A stretch of 20,168 nt of DNA from Asaia bogorensis (GTDB lineage Bacteria; Pseudomonadota; Alphaproteobacteria; Acetobacterales; Acetobacteraceae): the NCBI GenBank assembly GCA_945886995.1, contig CAMCZJ010000025.1:1-20168 (forward strand), given 5' to 3'. This document shows positions 14,330 through 20,168 of the stretch, piece by piece. Position 1 is the stretch's first letter. The number at the start of each line of letters is the position of its first letter. The notes under the pieces were generated by a model. It made no database searches. It saw only the letters and a list, made by a program, of their open reading frames with translations, and was not told where the DNA came from. Both the position numbers and the translations under genes were made by a program.

Positions 14330-14702
14330 GGACCAGCACCTTTTCGATCTTCTCGCGCAGCGTTTCGGCGTTGAAGGGTTTCACAATGTAATTGGAAACG
14401 CCGGCCTGCTTTGCGGCCACGACGTTTTCGGTCTTGCTTTCGGCGGTGATCATGATGAAGGGCATGTTCTGCAGCCGCTGATCGGCCCGCACTTCCTTCA
14501 GCAGGTCAAGCCCTGTCATGGGCGCCATGTTCCAATCGCTGATCACGAGCCCAAAATTGCCCGCACGCAGCTTGGCCAAGGCTTCCTGTCCGTCCACAGC
14601 TTCATCAACATTGTTGAAGTCAAGCTGCTTCAGAAGGTTGCGGATGATGCGCAGCATCGTCCGGTAATCGTCCACAATCAGGACATTGATGTTCTTATCC
14701 AT
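14322..14702 (-). CDS. cheY: Chemotaxis response regulator CheY
   Basis: A 126-residue single receiver domain without an output domain. The acidic pair is Asp11 and Asp12, the phosphoacceptor is Asp56 (VISDWNM), Thr86 is the switch threonine, Tyr105 the switch aromatic, and Lys108 the conserved lysine (IVKPF). This pattern matches motor-binding CheY. Phospho-CheY binds FliM to change motor rotation and is reset by CheZ, and both partners are in this operon. A GGAG lies just before the ATG, and 33 bases separate it from the motE-like stop. It overlaps cheZ by eight bases. The kinase CheA and receptors are not in the window. Confidence 0.95.
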   Translation of the reverse strand: MDKNINVLIVDDYRTMLRIIRNLLKQLDFNNVDEAVDGQEALAKLRAGNFGLVISDWNMAPMTGLDLLKEVRADQRLQNMPFIMITAESKTENVVAAKQAGVSNYIVKPFNAETLREKIEKVLVHA

Positions 14703-14735
14703 GGTTCTCCACCGTTTACCGACCGCTTTTTCGGC

Positions 14736-15401
14736 CTATTCGCTGCCCGGCCGGTTGGCCCGATGTCTCGCCAATTCAGCGGTGAGAATCCGGGCCTTCT
14801 CCGGCCTCATGGCACCGATCACCGGTGCCATTCTCCGTTCACCCATCCGATCCAAAATCTGGATCACGACAGGTAATTCCAATTCCTCAAAAATCGCCGC
14901 GGCCTCGCGCGGGCGCATGGTTTCGTAAGTCTTCACAAGACCCCGCCAGCCGGCTTCCTCACGCTCGCCGCGGGTGCGCTCCATCACTTCCAGGCGCTGC
15001 TGCAATTGCGTCAGCTCCTCAATGCGCTGCGCCAAGCGGCGCTCCGCCGCTGCAAGCACCACTTCGCGAGAGGCGATGGATTGCTCACGCGTCTCCAACT
15101 CCAGGCGACGGGAGCGAAGCTGTTCAAGCAGCCCGCGCTCCGCTTGAGAGATGGGGTTCGGGTTATCGGCCAACCCGCCGTCCTGCCGTCCGCCAAGGCG
15201 CTCAAAACCACCCGCCGGGCGCTCGGGACTTGGTGGCGGTACGGCCAAGGGGGGGGCAACTTCTGCCGCCCGCGCCGGGGCCATTACTGGGGCCGCCGCA
15301 GGTTCCCCCCGCATCAGCGGGCGAACAATGTTTTCCGACTTTATAAGGAGTAAGCCGCCCATGGTCACAATGGCCACAGGCAAAAGACGCAATCTGAACA
15401 T
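14736..15401 (-). CDS. MotE-like flagellar protein (MgtE-N-type C-terminus)
   Basis: A 221-residue protein with one N-terminal membrane helix (about 5-20) or uncleaved signal, a Pro/Ala-rich stretch (about 32-65), a long charged coiled coil (about 85-150) and a C-terminal helical domain like the MgtE intracellular N domain (MRPREAAAIFEELELPVVIQILDRMGERRMAPVI as the core, from about residue 162). In Sinorhizobium, MotE is a periplasmic chaperone needed for MotC folding and motor function. MotE-family proteins are typical of alphaproteobacterial flagellar clusters. The stop of the preceding gene overlaps its ATG by one base. The exact partner here is unknown because no motC is in view. Confidence 0.8.
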   Translation of the reverse strand: MFRLRLLPVAIVTMGGLLLIKSENIVRPLMRGEPAAAPVMAPARAAEVAPPLAVPPPSPERPAGGFERLGGRQDGGLADNPNPISQAERGLLEQLRSRRLELETREQSIASREVVLAAAERRLAQRIEELTQLQQRLEVMERTRGEREEAGWRGLVKTYETMRPREAAAIFEELELPVVIQILDRMGERRMAPVIGAMRPEKARILTAELARHRANRPGSE

Positions 15402-15883
15402 CAGCGGCCCCCCTTTCCGGCTCCAGCCGAAAGCGCGCGAAGCAAATCGCGTTCCGCTTGGCTACGCAGCGTGCCGGCTTCATCAATCGAGGGTGGCGCC
15501 GGCCGGGTTGGGGCAACAGGCGCGATAGGTTCATTGCCTCCGGCAGCAGGTCGGCCCGCGCGAACCACGCCTTCCAGCCGATCCGCAAGACTTTCAGCGC
15601 GTTCGATCAGGTAACGCAAATCATCCCGCAGCGGTTCAGCCGCGGCGATCCGGTCATTGACTTGGCGCCCGGCCAATTCCGCCGTGGCCCGAAGGCGCAA
15701 AATGGCTGATTCAGCCGCCCCCGCTGCCTCTGACAGGCCCTGGGCGCTGATTTCCATGGCGCCGCGATCCTTCCGGATTTCGCGCAGCGCCCTTTCCAGG
15801 CGCACCGCAAAGGGGATTGCGACACCCAGAAGGACCAACAAAAGCAGCTGCAAGCCCCATTCAAGCCAGGAAAAGGACATCAT
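15401..15883 (-). CDS. DUF6468-type flagellar-cluster membrane protein
   Basis: A roughly 160-residue protein with one N-terminal membrane helix (about 9-28) followed by a helical, probably coiled-coil, Ala/Glu/Arg-rich region and a Pro-rich spacer before a short C-terminal helix (RSQAERDLLRALSAGAG). It resembles the DUF6468 proteins found beside fliM and motE in alphaproteobacterial flagellar operons. Function is not established; a stator or switch accessory role is only suggested by position. The first codons offer GTG, ATG, ATG in a row. The ATG at 15883 is chosen because it overlaps the fliM stop as TGATG, the same arrangement as the next junction. Confidence 0.75.
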   Translation of the reverse strand: MMSFSWLEWGLQLLLLVLLGVAIPFAVRLERALREIRKDRGAMEISAQGLSEAAGAAESAILRLRATAELAGRQVNDRIAAAEPLRDDLRYLIERAESLADRLEGVVRAGRPAAGGNEPIAPVAPTRPAPPSIDEAGTLRSQAERDLLRALSAGAGKGGR

Positions 15884-16956
15884 CACGCAGCCCCCTTCCG
15901 TCGGTCTATCTCGCGGTCAATCCGCACCGCAAGACGCTGACCCTTGCGCCCCATCTCGCCCTCAAACAAGGCAACATCACCGCAGCGCAGGCTGACGGGC
16001 GACCCTGGCGGGACGCCCAATGTGATCCGGTCCCCAACCTTGAGGTTAAGCACCGTAGACAGCGGCATGACCTGTTCATCCAGCACCACATCCAGGCCAA
16101 TATCGGTATGGCGCAGCTCCTCAGCCAAATGGGTTTCCCAGATGCTGTCGCGGCCGAATTTCTCGCCCATGAATTGCTGCAGCAGCAATTCGCGCACCGG
16201 CTCCAGCGTGGCGTAGGGCAGCAGGATTTCCAACTTCCCACCGCGATCTTCCATATCCACGCGCAAACGCACCAGCACGCAGGCATTGGAAGGCCGGCTG
16301 ATCACGGCGAAGCGCGGATTGACCTCAAGCCGCTCGAACCGGAAATTCACGGGGCAGAGTGGCTCAAAGGCCGCCGTCAGGTCATCCAGAACAACGCCCA
16401 CCAGGCGCTCGACCAGGGTTCTTTCGATCGTCGTGTAGGGGCGGCCTTCGATACGCATGGCCGCCGTGCCACGCCGCCCGCCCAGTAGCACATCCACCAC
16501 CGAATAGATCAGTGCGGAATCCACCACCGCCAGCCCATAATTGTCCCATTCCTCGGCGCGGGTGACGCCAAGCATGGCGGGCAGCGGCACCGAATTCAGG
16601 TAATCCCCGAAGCGCAGTGAAACGATCCCGTCAATTGAGACATCCACGTTATCGGAGGTGAAGTTACGCAAGGTGGTGGACATCAGCCGGACCAGGCGAT
16701 CGAAAACGATCTCCAGCATCGGCAGGCGTTCATAGGAGATAAGGCCAGAGGATATGATCCGCTGGATACCGCTTTCCTCAGCCTCTCGCGCAGGGCCGGC
16801 GCCAAAGCCCAGCAGGCTGTCAATTTCCGCCTGATTGAGCACCCGCGCCGCATCGGCAGCCACGGTGGGCGCCGCGCCGCCCTCAGTGGAAGATTCCTCA
16901 TCAAGCGCCGCACCCCAAGCCGCAGCGAGGCTTTCCTCGTCACCCGTGCCGCTCAT
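15883..16956 (-). CDS. fliM: Flagellar motor switch protein FliM
   Basis: FliM forms the middle of the C-ring and is the receptor for phospho-CheY. The 357-residue protein has the CheY-binding peptide LNQAEIDSLLGF at about residues 40-51. It then has the FliM middle domain (about 60-255, with SGLISYERLPMLEIVFDRL near its start) and the C-terminal SpoA/FliN-like domain (about 275-350, VGDRITLGVPPGSPVSLRCGD). The binding peptide usually sits within the first 15 residues; here an acidic, Ala/Gly-rich extension of about 38 residues precedes it. The start overlaps the fliL stop by four bases (ATGA), which supports the chosen ATG. FliG and FliN are not in the window. Confidence 0.96.
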   Translation of the reverse strand: MSGTGDEESLAAAWGAALDEESSTEGGAAPTVAADAARVLNQAEIDSLLGFGAGPAREAEESGIQRIISSGLISYERLPMLEIVFDRLVRLMSTTLRNFTSDNVDVSIDGIVSLRFGDYLNSVPLPAMLGVTRAEEWDNYGLAVVDSALIYSVVDVLLGGRRGTAAMRIEGRPYTTIERTLVERLVGVVLDDLTAAFEPLCPVNFRFERLEVNPRFAVISRPSNACVLVRLRVDMEDRGGKLEILLPYATLEPVRELLLQQFMGEKFGRDSIWETHLAEELRHTDIGLDVVLDEQVMPLSTVLNLKVGDRITLGVPPGSPVSLRCGDVALFEGEMGRKGQRLAVRIDREIDRRKGAA

Positions 16957-17486
16957 TGGACCAAAATCTCCACGAACAGCACGTCATTCACACGGATCTG
17001 TTGGGAATCCGGGCGGCCGGCCTGGGCGATGGCGATATTGGCGCGGGCGACCAGTTCTTCCCGCAAGCGCTGGGTGCCGGCCGAGCCACGTAGTTCCTCG
17101 GGCCGCACTTCCCGCAGATAGGTCTGAAACATATCAACCAGGCGGGGCATGGAAGCCTGTACGCGGGCGCCATCATCGGCGCGCGACAATTCAAGCTTGC
17201 TCCGCAGCTTAACGTAGACTGCCCGCCGCCCCGGCGCATTCAGGTTGGTAATGATTTCCGGCATATCCATGAAGACAATCGCCCGCGGGCCGGATGCCTG
17301 CGGTTCCCCCGAAGCAACAGGTGGGGGTTCCCCCATGCCAAGCAGAGGCGGCAGGATGCCACCAAACCAAAGCCCCGCACCGATTGCGGCCAGCAGCGCA
17401 GGCACGGCCAAGAGCAGGAGCTTCTTGCGCCCCCTGCCCTTTTTCTCCTCCGTCGCTTCCTGACTGGCCTCAATTTGCCCTGACAT
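16953..17486 (-). CDS. fliL: Flagellar basal body-associated protein FliL
   Basis: FliL is a single-span inner membrane protein that surrounds or supports the stator units. The 177-residue sequence has a charged cytoplasmic head (EEKKGRGRKK), one membrane helix at about 22-46, a Pro/Gly linker, and a periplasmic stomatin-like FliL domain (about 70-177) ending in the characteristic NDVLFVEILVQ. A good ribosome binding site (GAAGGAGAG) precedes the ATG by four or five bases. It is the first gene of the leftward flagellar/chemotaxis operon and faces flgF across a 225-bp control region. Confidence 0.94.
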   Translation of the reverse strand: MSGQIEASQEATEEKKGRGRKKLLLLAVPALLAAIGAGLWFGGILPPLLGMGEPPPVASGEPQASGPRAIVFMDMPEIITNLNAPGRRAVYVKLRSKLELSRADDGARVQASMPRLVDMFQTYLREVRPEELRGSAGTQRLREELVARANIAIAQAGRPDSQQIRVNDVLFVEILVQ

Positions 17487-17545
17487 TCAACTCTCCTTCG
17501 CCGTTCAGACTAGCAGGCTCCGATTAAAGAAGCCTTGCGGCATTG

Positions 17546-17577
17546 CTTGCCGGGCCAAAAAGGTTCTGGCCGGCAAG
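17546..17577. promoter_or_regulatory. Imperfect inverted repeat, candidate enhancer/activator site
   Basis: CTTGCCG (17546-17552) pairs with CGGCAAG (17571-17577), and GCCA (17554-17557) with TGGC (17567-17570), leaving one bulged G and a 9-base A-rich centre. The repeat ends 28 bp before the sigma-54 -24 element. Two-fold symmetry with a CCGGCAAG-type half-site is what an NtrC-family flagellar activator such as FlbD could bind; no experimental link exists here. Confidence 0.45.
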
Positions 17578-17605
17578 TTCTGCCTTATCGGACCACTATA
17601 AAGGA

Positions 17606-17621
17606 TGGCACGCCAGTTGCA
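17606..17621 (+). promoter_or_regulatory. Sigma-54 (RpoN) promoter of the flgFGA operon
   Basis: TGGCACG (17606-17612), four bases, then TTGCA (17617-17621) matches the -24/-12 consensus TGGCACG-N4-TTGCA in every defined position. The invariant GG and GC are spaced as required. Transcription would begin near 17632, leaving an 80-base 5' leader before the flgF ATG. Sigma-54 control of rod and ring genes is well known in other Alphaproteobacteria such as Caulobacter. Confidence 0.9.
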
Positions 17622-17676
17622 CCAATGATTTCACGTTTCGATTTCTGTGGTTTGGCATTTTTGTTCCACGTCGCAG

Positions 17677-17698
17677 GGGGTTCGTCCCCACGAACCCC
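17677..17698 (+). promoter_or_regulatory. Perfect 9-bp stem-loop in the flgF leader
   Basis: GGGGTTCGT (17677-17685) and ACGAACCCC (17690-17698) are exact reverse complements around a CCCC loop. The stem ends one base before the ribosome binding site AAAGGAG (17700-17706), which is five bases from the ATG. It could control ribosome access or stabilise the mRNA 5' end. It is not a terminator, since no T-run follows and the gene begins directly after. Confidence 0.75.
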
Positions 17699-17711
17699 GA
17701 AAGGAGCCCCG

Positions 17712-18455
17712 ATGGATTCGCCTGGTTACATTCTGCTGTCGCGCTTGACGCTCCAGGACCGCTCCACCCAGGTGTTGGCGCATAACATGGCCAATGCCGA
17801 TACGCCGGGCTTTAAGGCCCTGCGGCCTGTCTTTAACGACGTTATGGCAAGCACGCGCGGTATCGGCAGCCTTCGGGGGGATAGGGCCATGTCCCTTCCC
17901 AATGATCGCGCCACCTGGCGGGACATGACGCCGGGCACCCTCCAGACCACGGGTAACCCGCTAGATCTGGCCCTGAGTGGGGAAGGTTTTTTCTCGGTCG
18001 AGACCGCCCGGGGGGAGCGCTACACGCGCGGCGGCCGCTTTTCCATCGGCGCCAATGGCAGGATGGTGGATCAGGAAGGCAATGCGGTGCTGGATGTGTT
18101 GGACCGGCCCATTACCTTCTCGGCCCAGGACACGCAGATCACCGTAAGCGGCGATGGCTTCATTCGGAGCGAGAATGGCGCGATCGCCCAGCTCAAGGTC
18201 GTGCGCTTTGGAAACCCGCAAAACCTTATTGCCGAAGGCGATAGGCTATTCGACCCCAAGGAAGAAGAAGTCATCCGTGAGGACCGGCCCAACGTGATGC
18301 AGGGGATGCTGGAAACCAGCAATATCAAACCCGTCCTGGAACTGACCCGCCTGACGGCGGAAATGCGCGAATTCCAATTCGCCACCCAATTCGCCGATCG
18401 TGAAGGCGAAAGGATCACCAATGCGGTGGAGCGCATCATGCGCCGCCGGTCATAA
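17712..18455 (+). CDS. flgF: Flagellar basal-body rod protein FlgF
   Basis: FlgF is a proximal rod protein exported by the flagellar type III system. The 247-residue sequence starts with the rod-family N-terminus: NMANADTPGFKA at about residues 25-36. It contains the central beta domain typical of the FlgE/F/G family (ALSGEGFFSVET at about 86-97) and ends in the C-terminal helical motif LETSNIKPVLELTRL. The start at 17712 is set by AAAGGAG at 17700-17706 and by the conserved N-terminus. The reading frame stays open back to 17535, but that part overlaps the promoter and is untranslated leader. flgG follows after 23 bases. flgB, flgC and fliE are not in the window. Confidence 0.95.
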   Translation: MDSPGYILLSRLTLQDRSTQVLAHNMANADTPGFKALRPVFNDVMASTRGIGSLRGDRAMSLPNDRATWRDMTPGTLQTTGNPLDLALSGEGFFSVETARGERYTRGGRFSIGANGRMVDQEGNAVLDVLDRPITFSAQDTQITVSGDGFIRSENGAIAQLKVVRFGNPQNLIAEGDRLFDPKEEEVIREDRPNVMQGMLETSNIKPVLELTRLTAEMREFQFATQFADREGERITNAVERIMRRRS

Positions 18456-18478
18456 GATAAAGACAGGAAGTCACCACC

Positions 18479-19264
18479 ATGCGTTCATTGCACATCGCAG
18501 CCACCGGTATGATGGCCCAGCAGACCAATGTGGAAGTCATTTCGAACAATATCGCCAATCTCTCCACCACTGGCTATAAGCGCCGCCGGGCGGAATTCCA
18601 GGATCTGATTTACCAGAACCTGCGCCGCACCGGGACGCAAACATCCGAAACAGGTACGCTGTTGCCATCAGGCGCGCAGCTTGGCCTTGGTGTGCGCACT
18701 GCCGCGATCTACCGCATCAGTGAACAAGGGAATCTGCAACAGACAGAAAATCGCTTTGACGTTGCGATCCGCGGCAATGGCTTTTTCCAGATACTGCTGC
18801 CTTCGGGGGAAACCGCCTATAGCCGCGATGGTACCTTTGGGCTTTCACCAGACGGCACCATCGTCACCGCCGAAGGCTATACTGTACAGCCGGGCATCAA
18901 CATCCCGACTGGTGCGCGCGATGTCACCATCAATTCTGTGGGCGAAGTCTTGGTCAAGATTGACGGCCAGCCAGCCCCCCAGAACGTAGGCCAAATCCAG
19001 CTTGCCATTTTCGCCAATGAAGGCGGGCTTGATTCAATCGGTGAGAACATGTTCCTCGTCACACCTTCTTCCGGGGATGCCCAACAGGGCCCCGCAGGCT
19101 CCATCGGCTATGGGCAGTTGTTGCAGGGTTTTATCGAAACCTCCAACGTCAATGTCGTTCAGGAAATCACTTCCCTGATTACCGCGCAGCGCGCTTATGA
19201 GATGAATTCGAAGATCATTACCGCGAGTGATGAAATGCTCTCGACCCTGGCAAGGCTACGCTGA
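18479..19264 (+). CDS. flgG: Flagellar distal rod protein FlgG
   Basis: FlgG builds the distal rod that passes through the P and L rings. The 261 residues have the family N-terminal motif NNIANLSTTGYKR (about 23-35), the central IRGNGFFQI strand, and the C-terminal signature GFIETSNVNVVQEITSLITAQRAYEMNS (core from about 216), all close to the usual length of 260-262. A ribosome binding site AGGAAG lies before the ATG. The gene is 23 bases after flgF and its stop overlaps the flgA start (TGATG), so it sits in the middle of one operon driven by the sigma-54 promoter. Confidence 0.97.
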   Translation: MRSLHIAATGMMAQQTNVEVISNNIANLSTTGYKRRRAEFQDLIYQNLRRTGTQTSETGTLLPSGAQLGLGVRTAAIYRISEQGNLQQTENRFDVAIRGNGFFQILLPSGETAYSRDGTFGLSPDGTIVTAEGYTVQPGINIPTGARDVTINSVGEVLVKIDGQPAPQNVGQIQLAIFANEGGLDSIGENMFLVTPSSGDAQQGPAGSIGYGQLLQGFIETSNVNVVQEITSLITAQRAYEMNSKIITASDEMLSTLARLR

Positions 19265-20168
19265 TGGATCGCCGGCTTTTCCTTCTGCTGCCTGCCGGCT
19301 TGCTGGCTATGCCCGGTGCGGCCCGCGCGCAGGTGGCGGTATTGCGGCCCCACAGCCTGGTCGAAGATCAGGTGATCCGCGTTGCCGACCTTTTCGAAGG
19401 CACGCCACGCGGCGATGTCGTAATCGGCGCGGCACCGGCCCCCGGGCAGCGCTTTGTGATTGAAGCTGGCCAGCTTTCAGCCCTTGCGCGCCGCTTCAAT
19501 GTTGAATGGCGCCCGACCTCTGGCGCCGAACGCAGCATCATTGAACGTCCAGGCCGCGCGCTTTCGCGTGAGGCGGCGATTGAAGTGATGCGCGAAGAAC
19601 TGCTGGGGCTTGGGTTGCCGGCGGATTCCGAACTGGAATTGCTCGCCTTTTCGCCCCCCATCCTGCCCTTGAATGCCATTCCGCGACTCTCGGCTGAAGG
19701 TGGGCATTTTGAAGCCGCTTCAAACCGCTTCGCGGCGACGCTGATCGTCATGGCAGATGGTATGCCGAGTGTCCGGATGCGTGTCGCGGGTCGCGCTATC
19801 GCCACCGTTCCAGCCATTGTGGCAACGCGCCGCCTTAATGTGGGCGAAGTGGTCAAGGCAGACGATGCGCGGCTGGTACAAATGCGCGCCGAACGGGTGC
19901 GCCCGGGCGCGGCGCAGCGCCTGGAAGATGTGGTGGGTATGCAGCTGCGCCGCCCCATCACCACCGAATTGCCCTTCATGAGCGCGGATCTGGTGGCACC
20001 CGCCATCATCGCCAAGAATGAGTCTGTCATCATGTTGGTGGAAGGCCCTGGCCTTTCCCTGACCGCGCAGGGCCGCGCCCTGGAAGCCGCCACGCGGGGT
20101 GCGCGGCTGAATGTGATGAACCTTGCCTCCCGCAAAGTGGTGGAGGCTGAAGCAATTGGTCCGGGCCG
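19264..20168 (+). CDS. flgA: Flagella basal body P-ring formation protein FlgA, 3' end beyond the window
   Basis: FlgA is a periplasmic chaperone for P-ring assembly around the rod. The 301 visible residues begin with a signal peptide (MDRRLFLLLPAGLLAMPGAARA, probable cleavage after ARA at 22). The C-terminal SAF-like domain is recognisable from ATRRLNVGEVVKADD onward (about residues 190-270) and from the segment LTAQGRALEAATRGARLNV. No stop appears before the edge, but the conserved region is nearly complete, so only a few residues should be missing. The ATG overlaps the flgG stop by one base. At over 300 residues it is longer than E. coli FlgA, as is common in Alphaproteobacteria. Confidence 0.93.
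   Translation, partial: MDRRLFLLLPAGLLAMPGAARAQVAVLRPHSLVEDQVIRVADLFEGTPRGDVVIGAAPAPGQRFVIEAGQLSALARRFNVEWRPTSGAERSIIERPGRALSREAAIEVMREELLGLGLPADSELELLAFSPPILPLNAIPRLSAEGGHFEAASNRFAATLIVMADGMPSVRMRVAGRAIATVPAIVATRRLNVGEVVKADDARLVQMRAERVRPGAAQRLEDVVGMQLRRPITTELPFMSADLVAPAIIAKNESVIMLVEGPGLSLTAQGRALEAATRGARLNVMNLASRKVVEAEAIGPG

Larger units (their letters stand above)
17487..17711. promoter_or_regulatory. Divergent flagellar control region between fliL and flgF
   Basis: This 225-bp region separates two flagellar operons. It contains, left to right, the fliL ribosome binding site, an imperfect inverted repeat (17546-17577), a sigma-54 promoter pointing right (17606-17621), and a perfect stem-loop (17677-17698) just before the flgF ribosome binding site. 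No matching sigma-54, sigma-28 or clear sigma-70 promoter was found pointing left toward fliL. Confidence 0.75.

Noticed and set aside
17582..17592. A sigma-28-like -10 box (TCCGATAA) on the minus strand facing fliL
   Set aside because: No TAAA -35 element occurs at the required distance.
17653..17668. A second sigma-54-like site, TGGCATT-TTTG-TTCCA, downstream of the main one
   Set aside because: The essential GC of the -12 element is CC, the -24 element lacks CG, and it lies inside the leader of the consensus promoter.
17535..17711. A longer FlgF with a 59-residue N-terminal extension
   Set aside because: The extension spans the sigma-54 promoter and the leader hairpin, and the conserved FlgF N-terminus with its ribosome binding site is at 17712.

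Overview
The window looks like chromosomal DNA of a flagellated, GC-rich alphaproteobacterium. The best guess is Rhodospirillales/Acetobacteraceae (Roseomonas-like), from the System I cytochrome c maturation genes, a flagellar operon with alphaproteobacterial MotE and DUF6468 proteins, and a short class-1 SpeD. This placement is inferred from gene content and protein style, not from a marker gene. No rRNA, tRNA, insertion sequence, phage gene or CRISPR array is visible. The DNA is densely coded throughout.

Layout, left to right. (1) Positions 1-1355, minus strand: ccmC-ccmD-ccmE, joined by two ATGA overlaps; ccmE runs off the left edge. (2) Positions 1356-1563: a divergent intergenic region rich in hairpins. 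(3) Positions 1564-8885, plus strand: an EVE-domain protein overlapping a small Rieske [2Fe-2S] protein, then a fused 5-oxoprolinase (OplAH) whose 3' end overlaps a large AsmA-family membrane protein. (4) Positions 8944-10335, minus strand: speD-speE for spermidine synthesis, with a terminator-like hairpin between the two genes. (5) Positions 10497-17486, minus strand: a tightly packed flagellar/chemotaxis operon, fliL-fliM-DUF6468-motE-like-cheY-cheZ-large TPR protein. (6) Positions 17487-17711: a divergent control region with a consensus-perfect sigma-54 promoter facing right. (7) Positions 17712-20168, plus strand: flgF-flgG-flgA, with flgA cut by the right edge.

How the genes work together. 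The two divergent flagellar operons build and steer one organelle. FlgF and FlgG are proximal and distal rod proteins. FlgA is the P-ring chaperone. FliL and the MotE-like protein act around the stator. FliM is the switch. CheY carries the signal and CheZ switches it off. The ccm genes load haem for c-type cytochromes. SpeD and SpeE together make spermidine from putrescine and S-adenosylmethionine. OplAH returns 5-oxoproline to glutamate.

No wholly new system is evident. The most unusual material is regulatory and architectural: the flgF control region (sigma-54 promoter, upstream inverted repeat, and a perfect stem-loop against the ribosome binding site), a secreted protein of about 1070 residues combining an AMIN-like domain, a Pro/Ala linker and TPR-like helices at the end of the chemotaxis operon, and a shared CheY-binding-type peptide in FliM and CheZ.
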